Shown here piece after piece: positions 44,331 to 53,318 of a stretch of DNA of 64,000 bases. A program made the translations under genes and the position numbers. The notes below the pieces were generated by a model that was not told the origin of the DNA, ran no database searches, and saw only the letters and a list, made by a program, of their open reading frames with translations. Position 1 is the first letter of the stretch. Every line of letters begins with the position of its first letter. Source of the DNA: Alistipes senegalensis (GTDB lineage Bacteria; Bacteroidota; Bacteroidia; Bacteroidales; Rikenellaceae); NCBI GenBank assembly GCA_023664045.1, contig JAMPGH010000001.1:1457661-1521660 (forward strand), in the 5' to 3' direction.

Positions 44331-44438
44331 CAACATTTTATTAGAATACGTATCATAAAGAAATTTAGTCAATGCTTGAATATACTACTTGTGTCAGTAG
44401 AATTATAAATCACAACCCAGATATTCAGTGCGTATAAA

Positions 44439-45278
44439 ATGAATGTATTTATTAGTACCCTCGAAAAAGAGATCGAGAAAAAACTGAAAAAGATAGAGGG
44501 TTCCGATTTGAATATCTTGAAGAAGTCGTTGGAGGCATCGCTCGTTCTGGGCGATGCCTTTCAGCGAATGCGGGATTTCGTTGCTACCTACACATTCAAG
44601 AACGAAGCCGAAGAGATCGAGTTTTTCAAAACGGTCAAACCTCGGTTGTATCATCGGTTGATCTATTATCGCAAGGTCTACAATATCGAAATGAACCGTC
44701 CCGTCGGTATAGAATCGCAAACTGCTTATCTGCGCGATGAGATAAAAGCGATCAACCGATATAATGCCAAACGGTCGGACTTCGTGCGGTATTATCGTTC
44801 GGGTATGACGCATCTGGATTCGCTCTACTATCTGCGCGGTCGGGCCGATACGACGCTTTATCTCGAATCGTTTCACTACGAGCGCGACCCGAAGTTCTCG
44901 ACCAATGCCGATTTCAAGGTGGCGAAGCTGTTGGCCAACGAACTGTTGTTGCCCTATCTCTATAAAGAGTTGGAGGCGTTGGAACAGCAGCAGACCGAAC
45001 AATCGCTGCCTCGTGTCCGTATCACTTGGTGCGGAACGAAGACCGAACTCTACGAGCAGATCTTCGCATGGAACAGCCGCAAGGTTTTCGGAGAGGTTCC
45101 TTTGAGCCGATTACTCGATTATGTATCCACGGTTTTCAATATCGAGCTGAACCCGAACTATTCCCGTGCATTCGGCGATATGCGTATCCGCAACAAACAG
45201 ACGCCTTTCCTCGATAGTCTTAAAGAGGCGTTAATCAAGCGGATGCAGACTTGGAAACGGGAGCGTAAAAAGAAATGA
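44439..45278 (+). CDS. rteC: RteC-domain regulator of conjugative transposon excision
   Basis: A 279-residue protein of the RteC family, which in CTnDOT activates the excision genes. Features: a helical N-terminal half (FISTLEKEIEKKLKKIEGSD, FYRKVYNIEMNRPVG-like region) and the C-terminal DNA-binding half with RITWCGTKTELYEQIFAWNS, then DYVSTVFNIELNPNYSRAFG and DMRIRNKQTPFLDSLKEALI. It marks the start of the conjugative backbone and lies upstream of two excisionase-like genes in the same direction, the expected arrangement. No rteA/rteB two-component genes are in the window. Confidence 0.88.
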   Translation: MNVFISTLEKEIEKKLKKIEGSDLNILKKSLEASLVLGDAFQRMRDFVATYTFKNEAEEIEFFKTVKPRLYHRLIYYRKVYNIEMNRPVGIESQTAYLRDEIKAINRYNAKRSDFVRYYRSGMTHLDSLYYLRGRADTTLYLESFHYERDPKFSTNADFKVAKLLANELLLPYLYKELEALEQQQTEQSLPRVRITWCGTKTELYEQIFAWNSRKVFGEVPLSRLLDYVSTVFNIELNPNYSRAFGDMRIRNKQTPFLDSLKEALIKRMQTWKRERKKK

Positions 45279-45582
45279 ATGCGCCGACACATATCGGTAT
45301 TCCGGCGTTTTCGTTCCATACAATCCCATTTTAGTTAACGTCGCAAAGCGGAAATGTGATTCGCTATATGCGTAGTCGGTTTATGTTCACTGAATTAAAA
45401 GCCATAGTTCCTAATAAGAGATACCCATATATAAAATCCGGTTTTCCCTTGAAATAGCATCCTGACAGTTTGTATATTATTGAAAATAAAAGCAAAACAA
45501 TAATTTACAAAAGTCGTATAGATATGTGTTCGTCCGGTTTAGATACTCCCGACCTTTGTAACAAACAAAACAACAAAGGATT
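45279..45582. other. Intergenic region after rteC
   Basis: No gene is supported. A weak hairpin, CGCCG (45282-45286) with CGGCG (45303-45307) then TTTT, may terminate rteC. The rest is AT-rich. A CTTTG box about 30 bases before 45583 could be the -7 region for the HTH genes, but no clear -33 box was found. Confidence 0.4.
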
Positions 45583-45870
45583 ATGAGGTTGATTATTCTG
45601 GGATCGAAAACCCACGACGAACTTGTCGGGCGCATTGAGAAATTAGAACGGGCTGTTGCCGATGTGAAACACTCCGCAGTTCCCTGCGATGACGATTGGG
45701 TGGACGGCAGTACGGTATGCCGGTATTTGGGAATCAGTTCGCGCACGTTGCAGCGGCTTCGGTCGGATCGCGTGATCTCCTATTCGGCACTCAACCACAA
45801 GCTCTATTATACGTTGGGCGAAATCAAACGTGTCCTGCAAGAGCGTTCGGTCGAACGGCATAAAAAGTAG
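45583..45870 (+). CDS. Excisionase-like helix-turn-helix protein
   Basis: A 95-residue DNA-binding protein. A short helical N terminus (DELVGRIEKLERAVADVKHS) is followed by an HTH_17/MerR-like winged helix: DGSTVCRYLGISSRTLQRLR, then DRVISYSALNHKLYYTLGEI. Members of this group near rteC include the CTnDOT Xis proteins, which bend att DNA during excision. The next gene has the same domain layout and starts 5 bases after this stop, so they are one transcript. The specific role as Xis is inferred from location. Confidence 0.8.
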   Translation: MRLIILGSKTHDELVGRIEKLERAVADVKHSAVPCDDDWVDGSTVCRYLGISSRTLQRLRSDRVISYSALNHKLYYTLGEIKRVLQERSVERHKK

Positions 45871-45875
45871 GCGCC

Positions 45876-46208
45876 ATGATTCTGGATAAGGATTATTTCG
45901 ACGGTTGGATGCAACGCCTCGTCGGATATTTGGAGCGTATCGAGAAACTGTGCGACCCCGAACCGAACACCTCCGTTCTGCCGGACGGGGATAGACTTTT
46001 GGACAATTACGACCTGTGCAAGATGCTCAACGTAAGCAAGCGTACCTTGCAACGCTATCGCACTTCCGGCGATTTGCCTTATCAAATGATCTATCACAAG
46101 ACGTTCTATCGTGAATCGGACGTGTTGAGGTTCATCGAGCGTAATTTCAGCAATTTCCGCAAGATGAAAAAGGAGCAGGCGAACAATTCGTCGAACAGGA
46201 TGCAATAA
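45876..46208 (+). CDS. Excisionase-like helix-turn-helix protein (second copy)
   Basis: A 110-residue paralogue of the preceding protein. The winged helix reads DNYDLCKMLNVSKRTLQRYR then SGDLPYQMIYHKTFYRESDV, giving the same spacing as in the first copy, while the N-terminal helix (DYFDGWMQRLVGYLERIEKL) and the basic C-terminal tail differ. Paired small HTH proteins after RteC are typical of CTnDOT-like elements. It is immediately followed by the parDE module, which has its own promoter. Confidence 0.8.
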   Translation: MILDKDYFDGWMQRLVGYLERIEKLCDPEPNTSVLPDGDRLLDNYDLCKMLNVSKRTLQRYRTSGDLPYQMIYHKTFYRESDVLRFIERNFSNFRKMKKEQANNSSNRMQ

Positions 46209-46221
46209 ATCCGGCCGAAAA

Positions 46222-46252
46222 TTTGTTGTATTACCAAATATTGGTAACTTTG
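46222..46252 (+). promoter_or_regulatory. parDE promoter and palindromic operator
   Basis: TTTG at 46222-46225, a 19-base gap, then TAACTTTG at 46245-46252: an ideal Bacteroidetes promoter. The palindrome TTACCAA-ATA-TTGGTAA (46231-46247) overlaps the -7 box, a suitable site for ParD autorepression. AAGGAGG at 46258-46264 gives an unusually strong ribosome site for this phylum, 6 bases before the ATG at 46271. Confidence 0.7.
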
Positions 46253-46270
46253 CAGCAAAGGAGGTTTGTT

Positions 46271-46516
46271 ATGAAAACGACATCGGTAGCCCTCGGAGCT
46301 TATTTCGAGAACTTCATCCAGTCCACCATCGCACAGGGACGTTATAACAATGCCAGCGAGGTCGTGCGGGCCGGTCTGCGGCTTTTGGAGGAGCAGGAAA
46401 GTCAGGTCGTAGCGTTGAAGAACGCTATCGACGAGGGTATTAAGAGCGGCGTTGCTGTCGGATTCGATCCGCAGCAGCACCTGCGAACGTTGAAAATGCA
46501 GCGACGCAATGGCTGA
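46271..46516 (+). CDS. parD: ParD-type antitoxin (CopG/RHH family)
   Basis: An 81-residue antitoxin. The N-terminal ribbon-helix-helix (TTSVALGAYFENFIQSTIAQ, then GRYNNASEVVRAGLRLLEEQ) matches ParD, which binds DNA as a dimer and neutralises ParE through the C-terminal helix (VALKNAIDEGIKSGVAVGFD). The ATG at 46271 is preceded by AAGGAGG. The stop overlaps the toxin start by 8 bases. The autorepression site is probably the palindrome at 46231-46247. Confidence 0.9.
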   Translation: MKTTSVALGAYFENFIQSTIAQGRYNNASEVVRAGLRLLEEQESQVVALKNAIDEGIKSGVAVGFDPQQHLRTLKMQRRNG

Positions 46517-46811
46517 ACTGCTATTCTCGAACAAAGCCGTCGAAGACCTCGCAGACATCTGGAATTATACGGTCGAAATGTGGTCGGAAGCGCAGGCCGA
46601 CAAGTATTATGCGTTGTTGGTCGATACCTGCCGCGAGATTGCCGACAATCCCCACCCGCTCGGTCGGGAATACACGGAAATCAGGACGGGCTTATTCGGA
46701 TACCGAACGGGAAAACACATCGTTTTCTATCGTTCGTTTTCCGACGATACGGTGGAGATCGTCCGCATCCTGCATGAGCGCATGGATTTGAAACACCGCA
46801 TCGGAGAGTAA
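46509..46811 (+). CDS. parE: ParE-type toxin (RelE/ParE superfamily)
   Basis: A 100-residue toxin. ParE toxins poison DNA gyrase. Family features are visible: FSNKAVEDLADIWNYTVEMW, the middle helix ADKYYALLVDTCREIADNPH, then LGREYTEIRTGLFGYRTGKH and VEIVRILHERMDLKHRI. The gene overlaps parD by 8 bases, as is usual. The pair probably stabilises the conjugative element by post-segregational killing. A terminator follows at 46832-46858. Confidence 0.92.
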   Translation: MAELLFSNKAVEDLADIWNYTVEMWSEAQADKYYALLVDTCREIADNPHPLGREYTEIRTGLFGYRTGKHIVFYRSFSDDTVEIVRILHERMDLKHRIGE

Positions 46812-46831
46812 CGTTCGATGCAAAGCAAATA

Positions 46832-46860
46832 AAAGCCGACGGCAACACCGTCGGCTTTCT
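46832..46860. terminator. Bidirectional terminator between parE and the methylase-helicase gene
   Basis: A perfect 11-bp stem, AAAGCCGACGG (46832-46842) with CCGTCGGCTTT (46848-46858), loop CAACA. It has T runs on the plus side and A runs on the other, so it serves both convergent genes. Confidence 0.85.
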
Positions 46861-46862
46861 CG

Positions 46863-49800
46863 TTACATCTTAAACCCTTTATTCGGAACAGGTTCGCTTT
46901 TGACTTGTGTCCCGACACGCCCGATGACGATCCGTCCGCCGGAGGTGTCGGCGATCTGTTGCAGCCGCGACGGAGCATAGGGCCGCTGTTCCTTGTCCGT
47001 AACCGGTTGTCGCGGGCTTTCGACGGCGGACTTCTCTCCAACCAGCTGACCGTTTTCCGGCATCTCTTCGCCTTGCTCGATGGGTTTGAGCGAGAGTTGT
47101 ATCTTTCTGTCCAGCTCGGTCAGTTGGGCGCGCAGGGCCGTTAGTTCGGGTTCCTTGCGCCACGTTCCCTCCACGACGCTTTGCAGGGTGGGAATGTCTT
47201 TGGCGAGTTCCTCGTTCTTCTTTTGGAAGTTCTCCAACACCGTTTCGATGGTCGACAAGGCGTGCAGGAAGTTGAGCGACGCCAAACGCGGATCCGCCGC
47301 GATGTTGCCGTGGTTGTAGGAGTAGAGATAGTCGGCCTCGCCGCGCGCATAGAAACGGTTTTGCGTAAAGTCGAATCCGTCCTTTTCCGTCGTTTCGCTC
47401 TTCACGACCAGCTCGAATCCGTAAAGGATTCCGATCGTTTGCAGCTCTCCGCCCGTGCGGGCCGTCTCGGCGATGTGGTTGAGCTGCTTGCCGATGAGTT
47501 TCGGATCGGAGGTTTCCAGCCCGTCGAGCTTCACGGGATTGCGGTACGAGCCGTCCGCGTTCAGCTGAACACGGGCCTTGAAATGTTCCAAATCCTTGCT
47601 TATACCCTCGATTTTGGCGTCGTTCTTCTTCATTGCGGCCACAAGGGTGTCCAACTTGTAACGGCTCGACGACTTGCCGCGCACGAAGGCCTGCCGCTCG
47701 CTTTCGAGCGTGGCGATCTTCTTTTCCAAACGGGCCTTTTCCAGCAGATCGGTGTTGCCCGACAGAATGGCGACGTACTCGGAGAAGTTCATGCCGCTCT
47801 TTTCGTCGATAGCTCCCTCGTCGATGGTACGGCTGCCCATGTTGTTGGTCTTGAGCTGCCGGATGAAGAGCTGCTTGTTGTGCAGCAGGCCGAACTTGTA
47901 GGCGTCGAGCGACTTCTCGACGGCATACAGAATCACGTCCACCTTGTTGTCGGCATGGTATTTCGCCACTTCGTTGCCGGTTCGGATACCGCGGCCGTCG
48001 CGTTGTTCGAGGTCGCTGGGCCGCCACGGGCTGTCGAGGTGATGGATCGCCACGCACCGCTTCTGGGCATTGACACCCGTGCCGAGCATCTCGGTCGAGC
48101 CGAACAAGACGCGGATTCTGCCGGCATTCATGTCGGCGATCAAGGCCTTGCGGGACTTCTCGCTCGTCGCCTCCTGTATGAAGCGCACCTCGCTCGGCGG
48201 TATGCCGTAGTTCTCCACGAGCTTGCGTTTCACCTCGGAATAAACATTCCAATCGCTGCCGCCTTTGTAGGTTCCCAAATCCGAGAATACGAACTGAGTG
48301 CCTTTCTGTTCGTCGTAGCGGCGGTAGTAATCGGCAATCATCTTGGCGCAGTGGCTCGCCTTGTTGTCCACGTGGTCGCCGTAGCGGTCGGGGTCGATCA
48401 TGCGCATGTCGAGCGACATCTTGCGGGCGTAGTCCGTGGCGATGAGCATCTTCGCTTTCTCCTCGCTTTGCGACAACGGCCCGGGGCCCAACAGCTCGCC
48501 CTTGCCGCTTTTGGCGAACTCCATCAGCTTCTCGATGAACTCCGCTTGGTCGGGCGTCGGCGGAATGTTGTGCAGAATCTCATTCTTCTGCGGGCGGTCG
48601 ATGCCGATGTCCTCGGCCGAACGGTAGTCGGTAATCTCCGAGTAGAACGCCGCCAGTTCGGGCACCTTGATGAAGTAGCGGAACCGTTCTTTCTGCACTA
48701 CTTCGTTGGTTACGGAGAACTCGTAGTCGATGGTCTTCTTGGCGAAGATAGCGGCCCACGCATCGAACGTGCGGATGTTCTGCCGCTCCAGCTCTTTCGG
48801 GCGTAGGTACTTGAACAACAGATACAGTTCCGTCAGGGAGTTGCTGATGGTCGTGCCGGAGAGGAACGTGGCACCCAGATCGCGTCCCGTGCGCTCCTGT
48901 ATGGTGCGTAGGGCGAAGAGCATGTTGAGTGCCCGCTGCGACCCGTCGGGGTTGCCCAACCCCGCCACGCGGTCGTGGCGCGTGGTGAAGGTCAGGTTCT
49001 TGAACTTGTGGCTCTCGTCCACGTAGATATGGTCGATGCCCATCAGGCGGAAATCCACCGCATCGTCCTTGCGTGTTTCGAGCGTGTGCATGACGGTCTG
49101 CAACTTGGCTTCCAGATTCGCCTTGCGCTTGATGCAGCCTTTGAGCATGGCGCGGGATACGTCCCGTCCCTGCGATTGCAGGACGGCGAGGTTCTCGTCC
49201 ACGCTGTCCAACTCGGCCTGCAAAATCTCCTGCTGCACCTCCGGCGACTGGGGAATCATGCCGAACTGCTCGTGCGAGAGAATCACGGCGTCCCAGTCGT
49301 TGTTCTTGATGAGGTTGAAGATGCGTTCGCGGTTCTTGGGCGTGAAATCCTCCTTGCCGGGATAGAGCACCTTCGCCGACGGATAGGCCGTGCAGAACGT
49401 GCGGGCGATCTCGTGGATGTTGGCTTTCAGCCCGATGATAAGGGGCTTGTTGGCCAGTCCGAGGCGCTTCTTTTCGTAGGCTCCGCAGCACATGATGAGG
49501 GTCTTGCCGCCGCCCACCTCGTGGTCGATGATGCCGCCGCCGAGCATCTTGTCCATCCAGATGGCATCTTTCTGACTTCGGTATAGGTCGGGAATGCCCA
49601 GTCCTTTCAGGTCGAGGTCGGGGAACGTCTGGTGCGAGCCGTCGTACTGCGGCCGCACGAAGCAGTTGAACGTGCGGTTGTAGAGGTCGGTGAGCCGATC
49701 CTTGAAGTCGGGCGTCTGCTCGCGCAGCCAGTCGGGAAAGGCGTTGCGTATCTCGTCGATCTTGCTGTTGGCGAGCTGTATGGCCTCGCCGTCGCGTACC

Positions 49801-52739
49801 TTGACCTCTTTCAGCTCCCCGTCTATGAGCTTCGTAACCTTCTTGGTGATGTCGGGCGAGGTGTTTTGCAGGGCGTGCTTCAACAAGTGGAGGCCGTTGT
49901 ATTTGCGGCTTTGCGAATCGACGGCGTACTGGTGCAGAATCTTCGCATTCAGTCCGGAGGCCTTGACGCTGTATTCGTCGATGTCGGGAGCGTAGCTTAC
50001 CTTGACCTCCGTGTCGAAGAGGTTGGAGACGAACCGCTCGTAGACGCCTTTGGGAATCCAGCGCTCACCGAAGTTGAAGTCGAGGTCGTCGAACGCAATG
50101 GGCTTCGGGGCCGCTTCCCGCAGGGCCGCGAGCGATTCCCGTATCGCCTCGTTGTCGGGGTCGCGCTCCAGAAAAGTCTGCACGCGGTCGGCTTTCTCGA
50201 TGACGTTGCCCGCGATGAACTTGTCAGCGATCTCGTAGGTGCCGAGCATGGGATTGAAGTAGATGCGTCCTTTCAGTTCGTCGAGCATCTGCGGCTGCGT
50301 GGCTCCCGTGAGCGAAGCCATGTACTCCAAGTCGACCCGTCCGTATTTGTTCAGGCTGGCGACTAACGCCTCGTTCGCATCGTCGGCATGGGTGATCTCG
50401 TTGGGATTGAACGCTACGGGATGGTCGAAGATGTCGGCCTTGCGGGCCTTGCCGTCGATGTAGCGTTCCAGCGACAGAATCTCCGTTCCCCGCGCATCCA
50501 TCTTGATAAGGTCGAGGTTGCGTTTGTCGTTGAGCCGCCCGAAGCGTTCCGCGAAGTCGTCGTACAGGCGGTTGAGCATCTCGCGCAGCGCGGGGTTCTC
50601 CGTCTGCGTCTGTGCCTCGTTCTCGTAGAGGTGGAAATAGGTGTCGCGTATCTCGATGTAAAGGGAGGCTTTCGCGCGCTGTGTCGGCGAAAGGTTCAGC
50701 GGGTGGAACATGGGACGCAGGGCGTCGATGTCGCGCAAATAGCCGACACGGTTGTTCTCGTCCATGACCAACGAACCCTCCCGATGGTGCGGCAGCATTT
50801 CCCCGCCGAACGCTCGCGGCTCCGTATCGACCGGTTGTTCAGTCGATGCGACACGTGCCGGCCGCTGCCCGGTCTGCCGTGCCCGACCCTCGGCGGCTTC
50901 CTGCCGAAGTTCCGCGCGTCGTTCGGGCGAAAGCCCCATCATCATCTCGTAAAATCCGTTGATGGGCGGATTGTCCTCCCAGTTCAGGCTGGCATACAAC
51001 GCTTCGGGGTCGTGCGGCTCCTGCGGCGACGGCTCGATCGGTTCCGAGGGTTGCGGCTCCGCAGGTGCGGGTTGGGAAAAAAGCGACGGCTGCGGCACTT
51101 TTCGCGGCAGCGCACGGCGCGTTTTGCGCTTGGGGGCTGTCTGGCTGCGCTCCTGCTGAGTGAAGCCGAACAGGTCGTAGAGCGTCAGGAGCGGTTCCTG
51201 CGGCGCGACAGCTTCCGCGGATTGCGGGGCGGCGGGAGCATCGAAAAGCGAACCGCCGGATTCGGTCGCCGTATTTGGCTCCGGTTCCGAAGTCGCCCGT
51301 GCTGCTTGCATCTTCGTTTCGACCCTCTCTTCGATGCCGAAATCTTCGGGCTGCGGAGGTCTTGCTTCCCATAGCTGCCGCTCCTTTTCCGCCGCCCACG
51401 CCCCGAAGTCGGCCAAGTCTTCGGCCGAGGGCGCCGGCTCCGCCGTCTGCTGCGGAGTATCTATTTCGGTAATCTCGCCCGTCTCGGTATCGAGCCTGTA
51501 ACCTTGCGTTTCCATCTCGGCGACGATGCGGCTACTCTCCTCCGCTGTGGGAGTTTGTGCCTGCTGCGGTCGGGACATCTGCTGCCGCACCTCCTCTTCG
51601 GGAGCATGGGAGAGGTAGTACTCCAAGTCGAGGTTCGCACGAAGGTCGTCCGAGAGCATCCGGCGCAATTCGTCGGCGATGGCCGCGACGCCTCCCGTGT
51701 GCGTGAACTCCATCGCCGGTTTCCCGTAAGGGTCTGTTCCGACCTTCGCGTCGGTGTGGATCACCCGGTCGAACGTGCGGAACAGATTGCTGACCTGAAT
51801 GCCGTTCGAGAGCTTGCGCGATTCGATGAAGTCCCGTTGTCGCGGCGTCGGCTCGCCGGAGCGTCGTTTCTTCTGCAAGATCACCAAGTCGCTACCGACC
51901 TCCGTGCCGGCATGTTCCGTGAAGAGGTCGTTGGGCAGACGCACGGCCGACACGACGTCGCAACGCTCCATGAGCCATTCGCGCACGGGGCGGTTGCGTT
52001 CCGCATTCAGCACGCCCTGCGAGGTGATGAAGGCCATGATGCCGCCCTCGCGCACCGTGTCGGCGGTCTTCATGAAGAAGTAGTTGTGCAGCGTGCGTGT
52101 TCCCTGACGGCGCACAAGGTCGGTATGGGTCGAGAAAAACGGGTCGAACAAAGCCACGTCCCCGAACGGGATGTTGCTTACGGCCATGTCGAAATGACCG
52201 GCGTATTTGGGTTCGATGCTCTCGTAACCCTGCGCCCGCACGCGGTTTCGCGGGTGCAGGTGTTTCAGGATAAGGGCCGTCGTCGGGTCTTTCTCGAAGC
52301 AGGTGATCTCGGCGCGGAGGTCGTGCCTCTCCACGGCCTCGGAGAAGATGCCCGTACCGGCACTTGGGTCGAGGACGCGTCGCGGTTCGAGGCCCGCACG
52401 GCGGATCGTATCGATGATTGTCTGCGCCACTTCGGGCGGGGTGTAGAATGCGGTCAGCACCGAATTCTTGATTCCGTCGATGTAGCGTTTGTACTCCCGC
52501 TCGCCCGCGGTGTTCGCTCGGATAAGCTCGTGCAACTCCTTTACGAGTGCGGCCATGCCGTCGGCGTCCTGCTTTTCGGTCGGAGCTTCCAGCACCTCCT
52601 TGATGGCCCCGAAGCCGCTGTATGCGGCAAGCCGTGCGACTTCCTCCGGGGACGGCTCGTGCGGCTCCCGTTCGAGCGCGAAAGCTGCTTTCAGCGCGTC
52701 GATGTTTCGGCGAAGATGCGCCCTCTTATTGTAAGCCAT
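46863..52739 (-). CDS. Giant N-6 DNA methylase / SNF2-like helicase fusion protein
   Basis: A 1958-residue cytoplasmic protein typical of Bacteroidales conjugative elements. The N-terminal adenine methylase has the SAM motif [14 protein letters not shown] (about residue 124) and the catalytic motif SNIPFGD, an NPPY variant. A low-complexity Pro/Glu/Gln region spans about residues 400-620. The helicase core has a Walker-A-like [14 protein letters not shown] (about 1075), a DEAD-box equivalent YVDESHKF (about 1238) and motif [14 protein letters not shown] (about 1580), then a long coiled-coil region. It probably protects or remodels transferred DNA. The start at 52739 overlaps DUF1896 by 14 bases. 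Confidence 0.85.
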   Translation of the reverse strand: MAYNKRAHLRRNIDALKAAFALEREPHEPSPEEVARLAAYSGFGAIKEVLEAPTEKQDADGMAALVKELHELIRANTAGEREYKRYIDGIKNSVLTAFYTPPEVAQTIIDTIRRAGLEPRRVLDPSAGTGIFSEAVERHDLRAEITCFEKDPTTALILKHLHPRNRVRAQGYESIEPKYAGHFDMAVSNIPFGDVALFDPFFSTHTDLVRRQGTRTLHNYFFMKTADTVREGGIMAFITSQGVLNAERNRPVREWLMERCDVVSAVRLPNDLFTEHAGTEVGSDLVILQKKRRSGEPTPRQRDFIESRKLSNGIQVSNLFRTFDRVIHTDAKVGTDPYGKPAMEFTHTGGVAAIADELRRMLSDDLRANLDLEYYLSHAPEEEVRQQMSRPQQAQTPTAEESSRIVAEMETQGYRLDTETGEITEIDTPQQTAEPAPSAEDLADFGAWAAEKERQLWEARPPQPEDFGIEERVETKMQAARATSEPEPNTATESGGSLFDAPAAPQSAEAVAPQEPLLTLYDLFGFTQQERSQTAPKRKTRRALPRKVPQPSLFSQPAPAEPQPSEPIEPSPQEPHDPEALYASLNWEDNPPINGFYEMMMGLSPERRAELRQEAAEGRARQTGQRPARVASTEQPVDTEPRAFGGEMLPHHREGSLVMDENNRVGYLRDIDALRPMFHPLNLSPTQRAKASLYIEIRDTYFHLYENEAQTQTENPALREMLNRLYDDFAERFGRLNDKRNLDLIKMDARGTEILSLERYIDGKARKADIFDHPVAFNPNEITHADDANEALVASLNKYGRVDLEYMASLTGATQPQMLDELKGRIYFNPMLGTYEIADKFIAGNVIEKADRVQTFLERDPDNEAIRESLAALREAAPKPIAFDDLDFNFGERWIPKGVYERFVSNLFDTEVKVSYAPDIDEYSVKASGLNAKILHQYAVDSQSRKYNGLHLLKHALQNTSPDITKKVTKLIDGELKEVKVRDGEAIQLANSKIDEIRNAFPDWLREQTPDFKDRLTDLYNRTFNCFVRPQYDGSHQTFPDLDLKGLGIPDLYRSQKDAIWMDKMLGGGIIDHEVGGGKTLIMCCGAYEKKRLGLANKPLIIGLKANIHEIARTFCTAYPSAKVLYPGKEDFTPKNRERIFNLIKNNDWDAVILSHEQFGMIPQSPEVQQEILQAELDSVDENLAVLQSQGRDVSRAMLKGCIKRKANLEAKLQTVMHTLETRKDDAVDFRLMGIDHIYVDESHKFKNLTFTTRHDRVAGLGNPDGSQRALNMLFALRTIQERTGRDLGATFLSGTTISNSLTELYLLFKYLRPKELERQNIRTFDAWAAIFAKKTIDYEFSVTNEVVQKERFRYFIKVPELAAFYSEITDYRSAEDIGIDRPQKNEILHNIPPTPDQAEFIEKLMEFAKSGKGELLGPGPLSQSEEKAKMLIATDYARKMSLDMRMIDPDRYGDHVDNKASHCAKMIADYYRRYDEQKGTQFVFSDLGTYKGGSDWNVYSEVKRKLVENYGIPPSEVRFIQEATSEKSRKALIADMNAGRIRVLFGSTEMLGTGVNAQKRCVAIHHLDSPWRPSDLEQRDGRGIRTGNEVAKYHADNKVDVILYAVEKSLDAYKFGLLHNKQLFIRQLKTNNMGSRTIDEGAIDEKSGMNFSEYVAILSGNTDLLEKARLEKKIATLESERQAFVRGKSSSRYKLDTLVAAMKKNDAKIEGISKDLEHFKARVQLNADGSYRNPVKLDGLETSDPKLIGKQLNHIAETARTGGELQTIGILYGFELVVKSETTEKDGFDFTQNRFYARGEADYLYSYNHGNIAADPRLASLNFLHALSTIETVLENFQKKNEELAKDIPTLQSVVEGTWRKEPELTALRAQLTELDRKIQLSLKPIEQGEEMPENGQLVGEKSAVESPRQPVTDKEQRPYAPSRLQQIADTSGGRIVIGRVGTQVKSEPVPNKGFKM

Positions 52740-53178
52740 CTTCGAGAAGTATTTGAACGGTTCCGGTAAGTTCGGTGTAGAGACGCTCGTATGCGGGCGT
52801 TGCGGCGAAGTCGTCCGCAAGGTCGTACTTCGTCAGCATATCGCGGAGTGCAGGTCGAGCAAGCAGCCGGAGTGCCGCCGTGCGGGCGGCCTCTTCGGGA
52901 ACCTCCGTGGCGAACTCGTCCCAAAGAATATGAACCAGCGTATCGTAGACCGAGAAATGAAGCCCGCGGTAAAGTTCCTCGCTTGCGGCCGCCTCGGCTT
53001 CGGGGTGCGTGGCACCCGTGCGGATCGCCTCGCTGTACGCTTCGGCGGCACGGTCGGCGCGCCGGGCGATGAACGAGCTGTCGTCGGCGAGTGTCGGATG
53101 GCTCCCGCGCAGGAACGAGAGGAGCGAAAGTCCGTAATAGGACAGTTTCCCCGAAAGGGGTATTCGTTTGTCTGACAT
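52726..53178 (-). CDS. DUF1896 family protein
   Basis: A 150-residue soluble protein found almost only in Bacteroidales conjugative elements. The family pattern is visible: [40 protein letters not shown] and [20 protein letters not shown]. The second half contains [20 protein letters not shown] and a C-terminal helix. Its function is unknown. It overlaps the methylase-helicase start by 14 bases, so the two are translationally linked, and it follows topoisomerase III, the usual order. Confidence 0.88.
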   Translation of the reverse strand: MSDKRIPLSGKLSYYGLSLLSFLRGSHPTLADDSSFIARRADRAAEAYSEAIRTGATHPEAEAAASEELYRGLHFSVYDTLVHILWDEFATEVPEEAARTAALRLLARPALRDMLTKYDLADDFAATPAYERLYTELTGTVQILLEDGLQ

Positions 53179-53318
53179 GATTCGGATTTTTTAGCGGTTG
53201 GAAAATGGGGAAAGAGAAAAAGCGCTCCGGGTTCCCACCCGAAGCGCCGCCACTAAAAAATCCATCAGACAAGCAATCATCCTGTCATGATAAGATTCTT
53301 CAGCGGCAAAGGTAACGA

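Noticed and set aside
47181-52769. Long plus-strand frames (up to 541 codons) opposite the methylase-helicase gene
   Set aside because: They are mirror images of a gene with strong methylase and helicase motifs.
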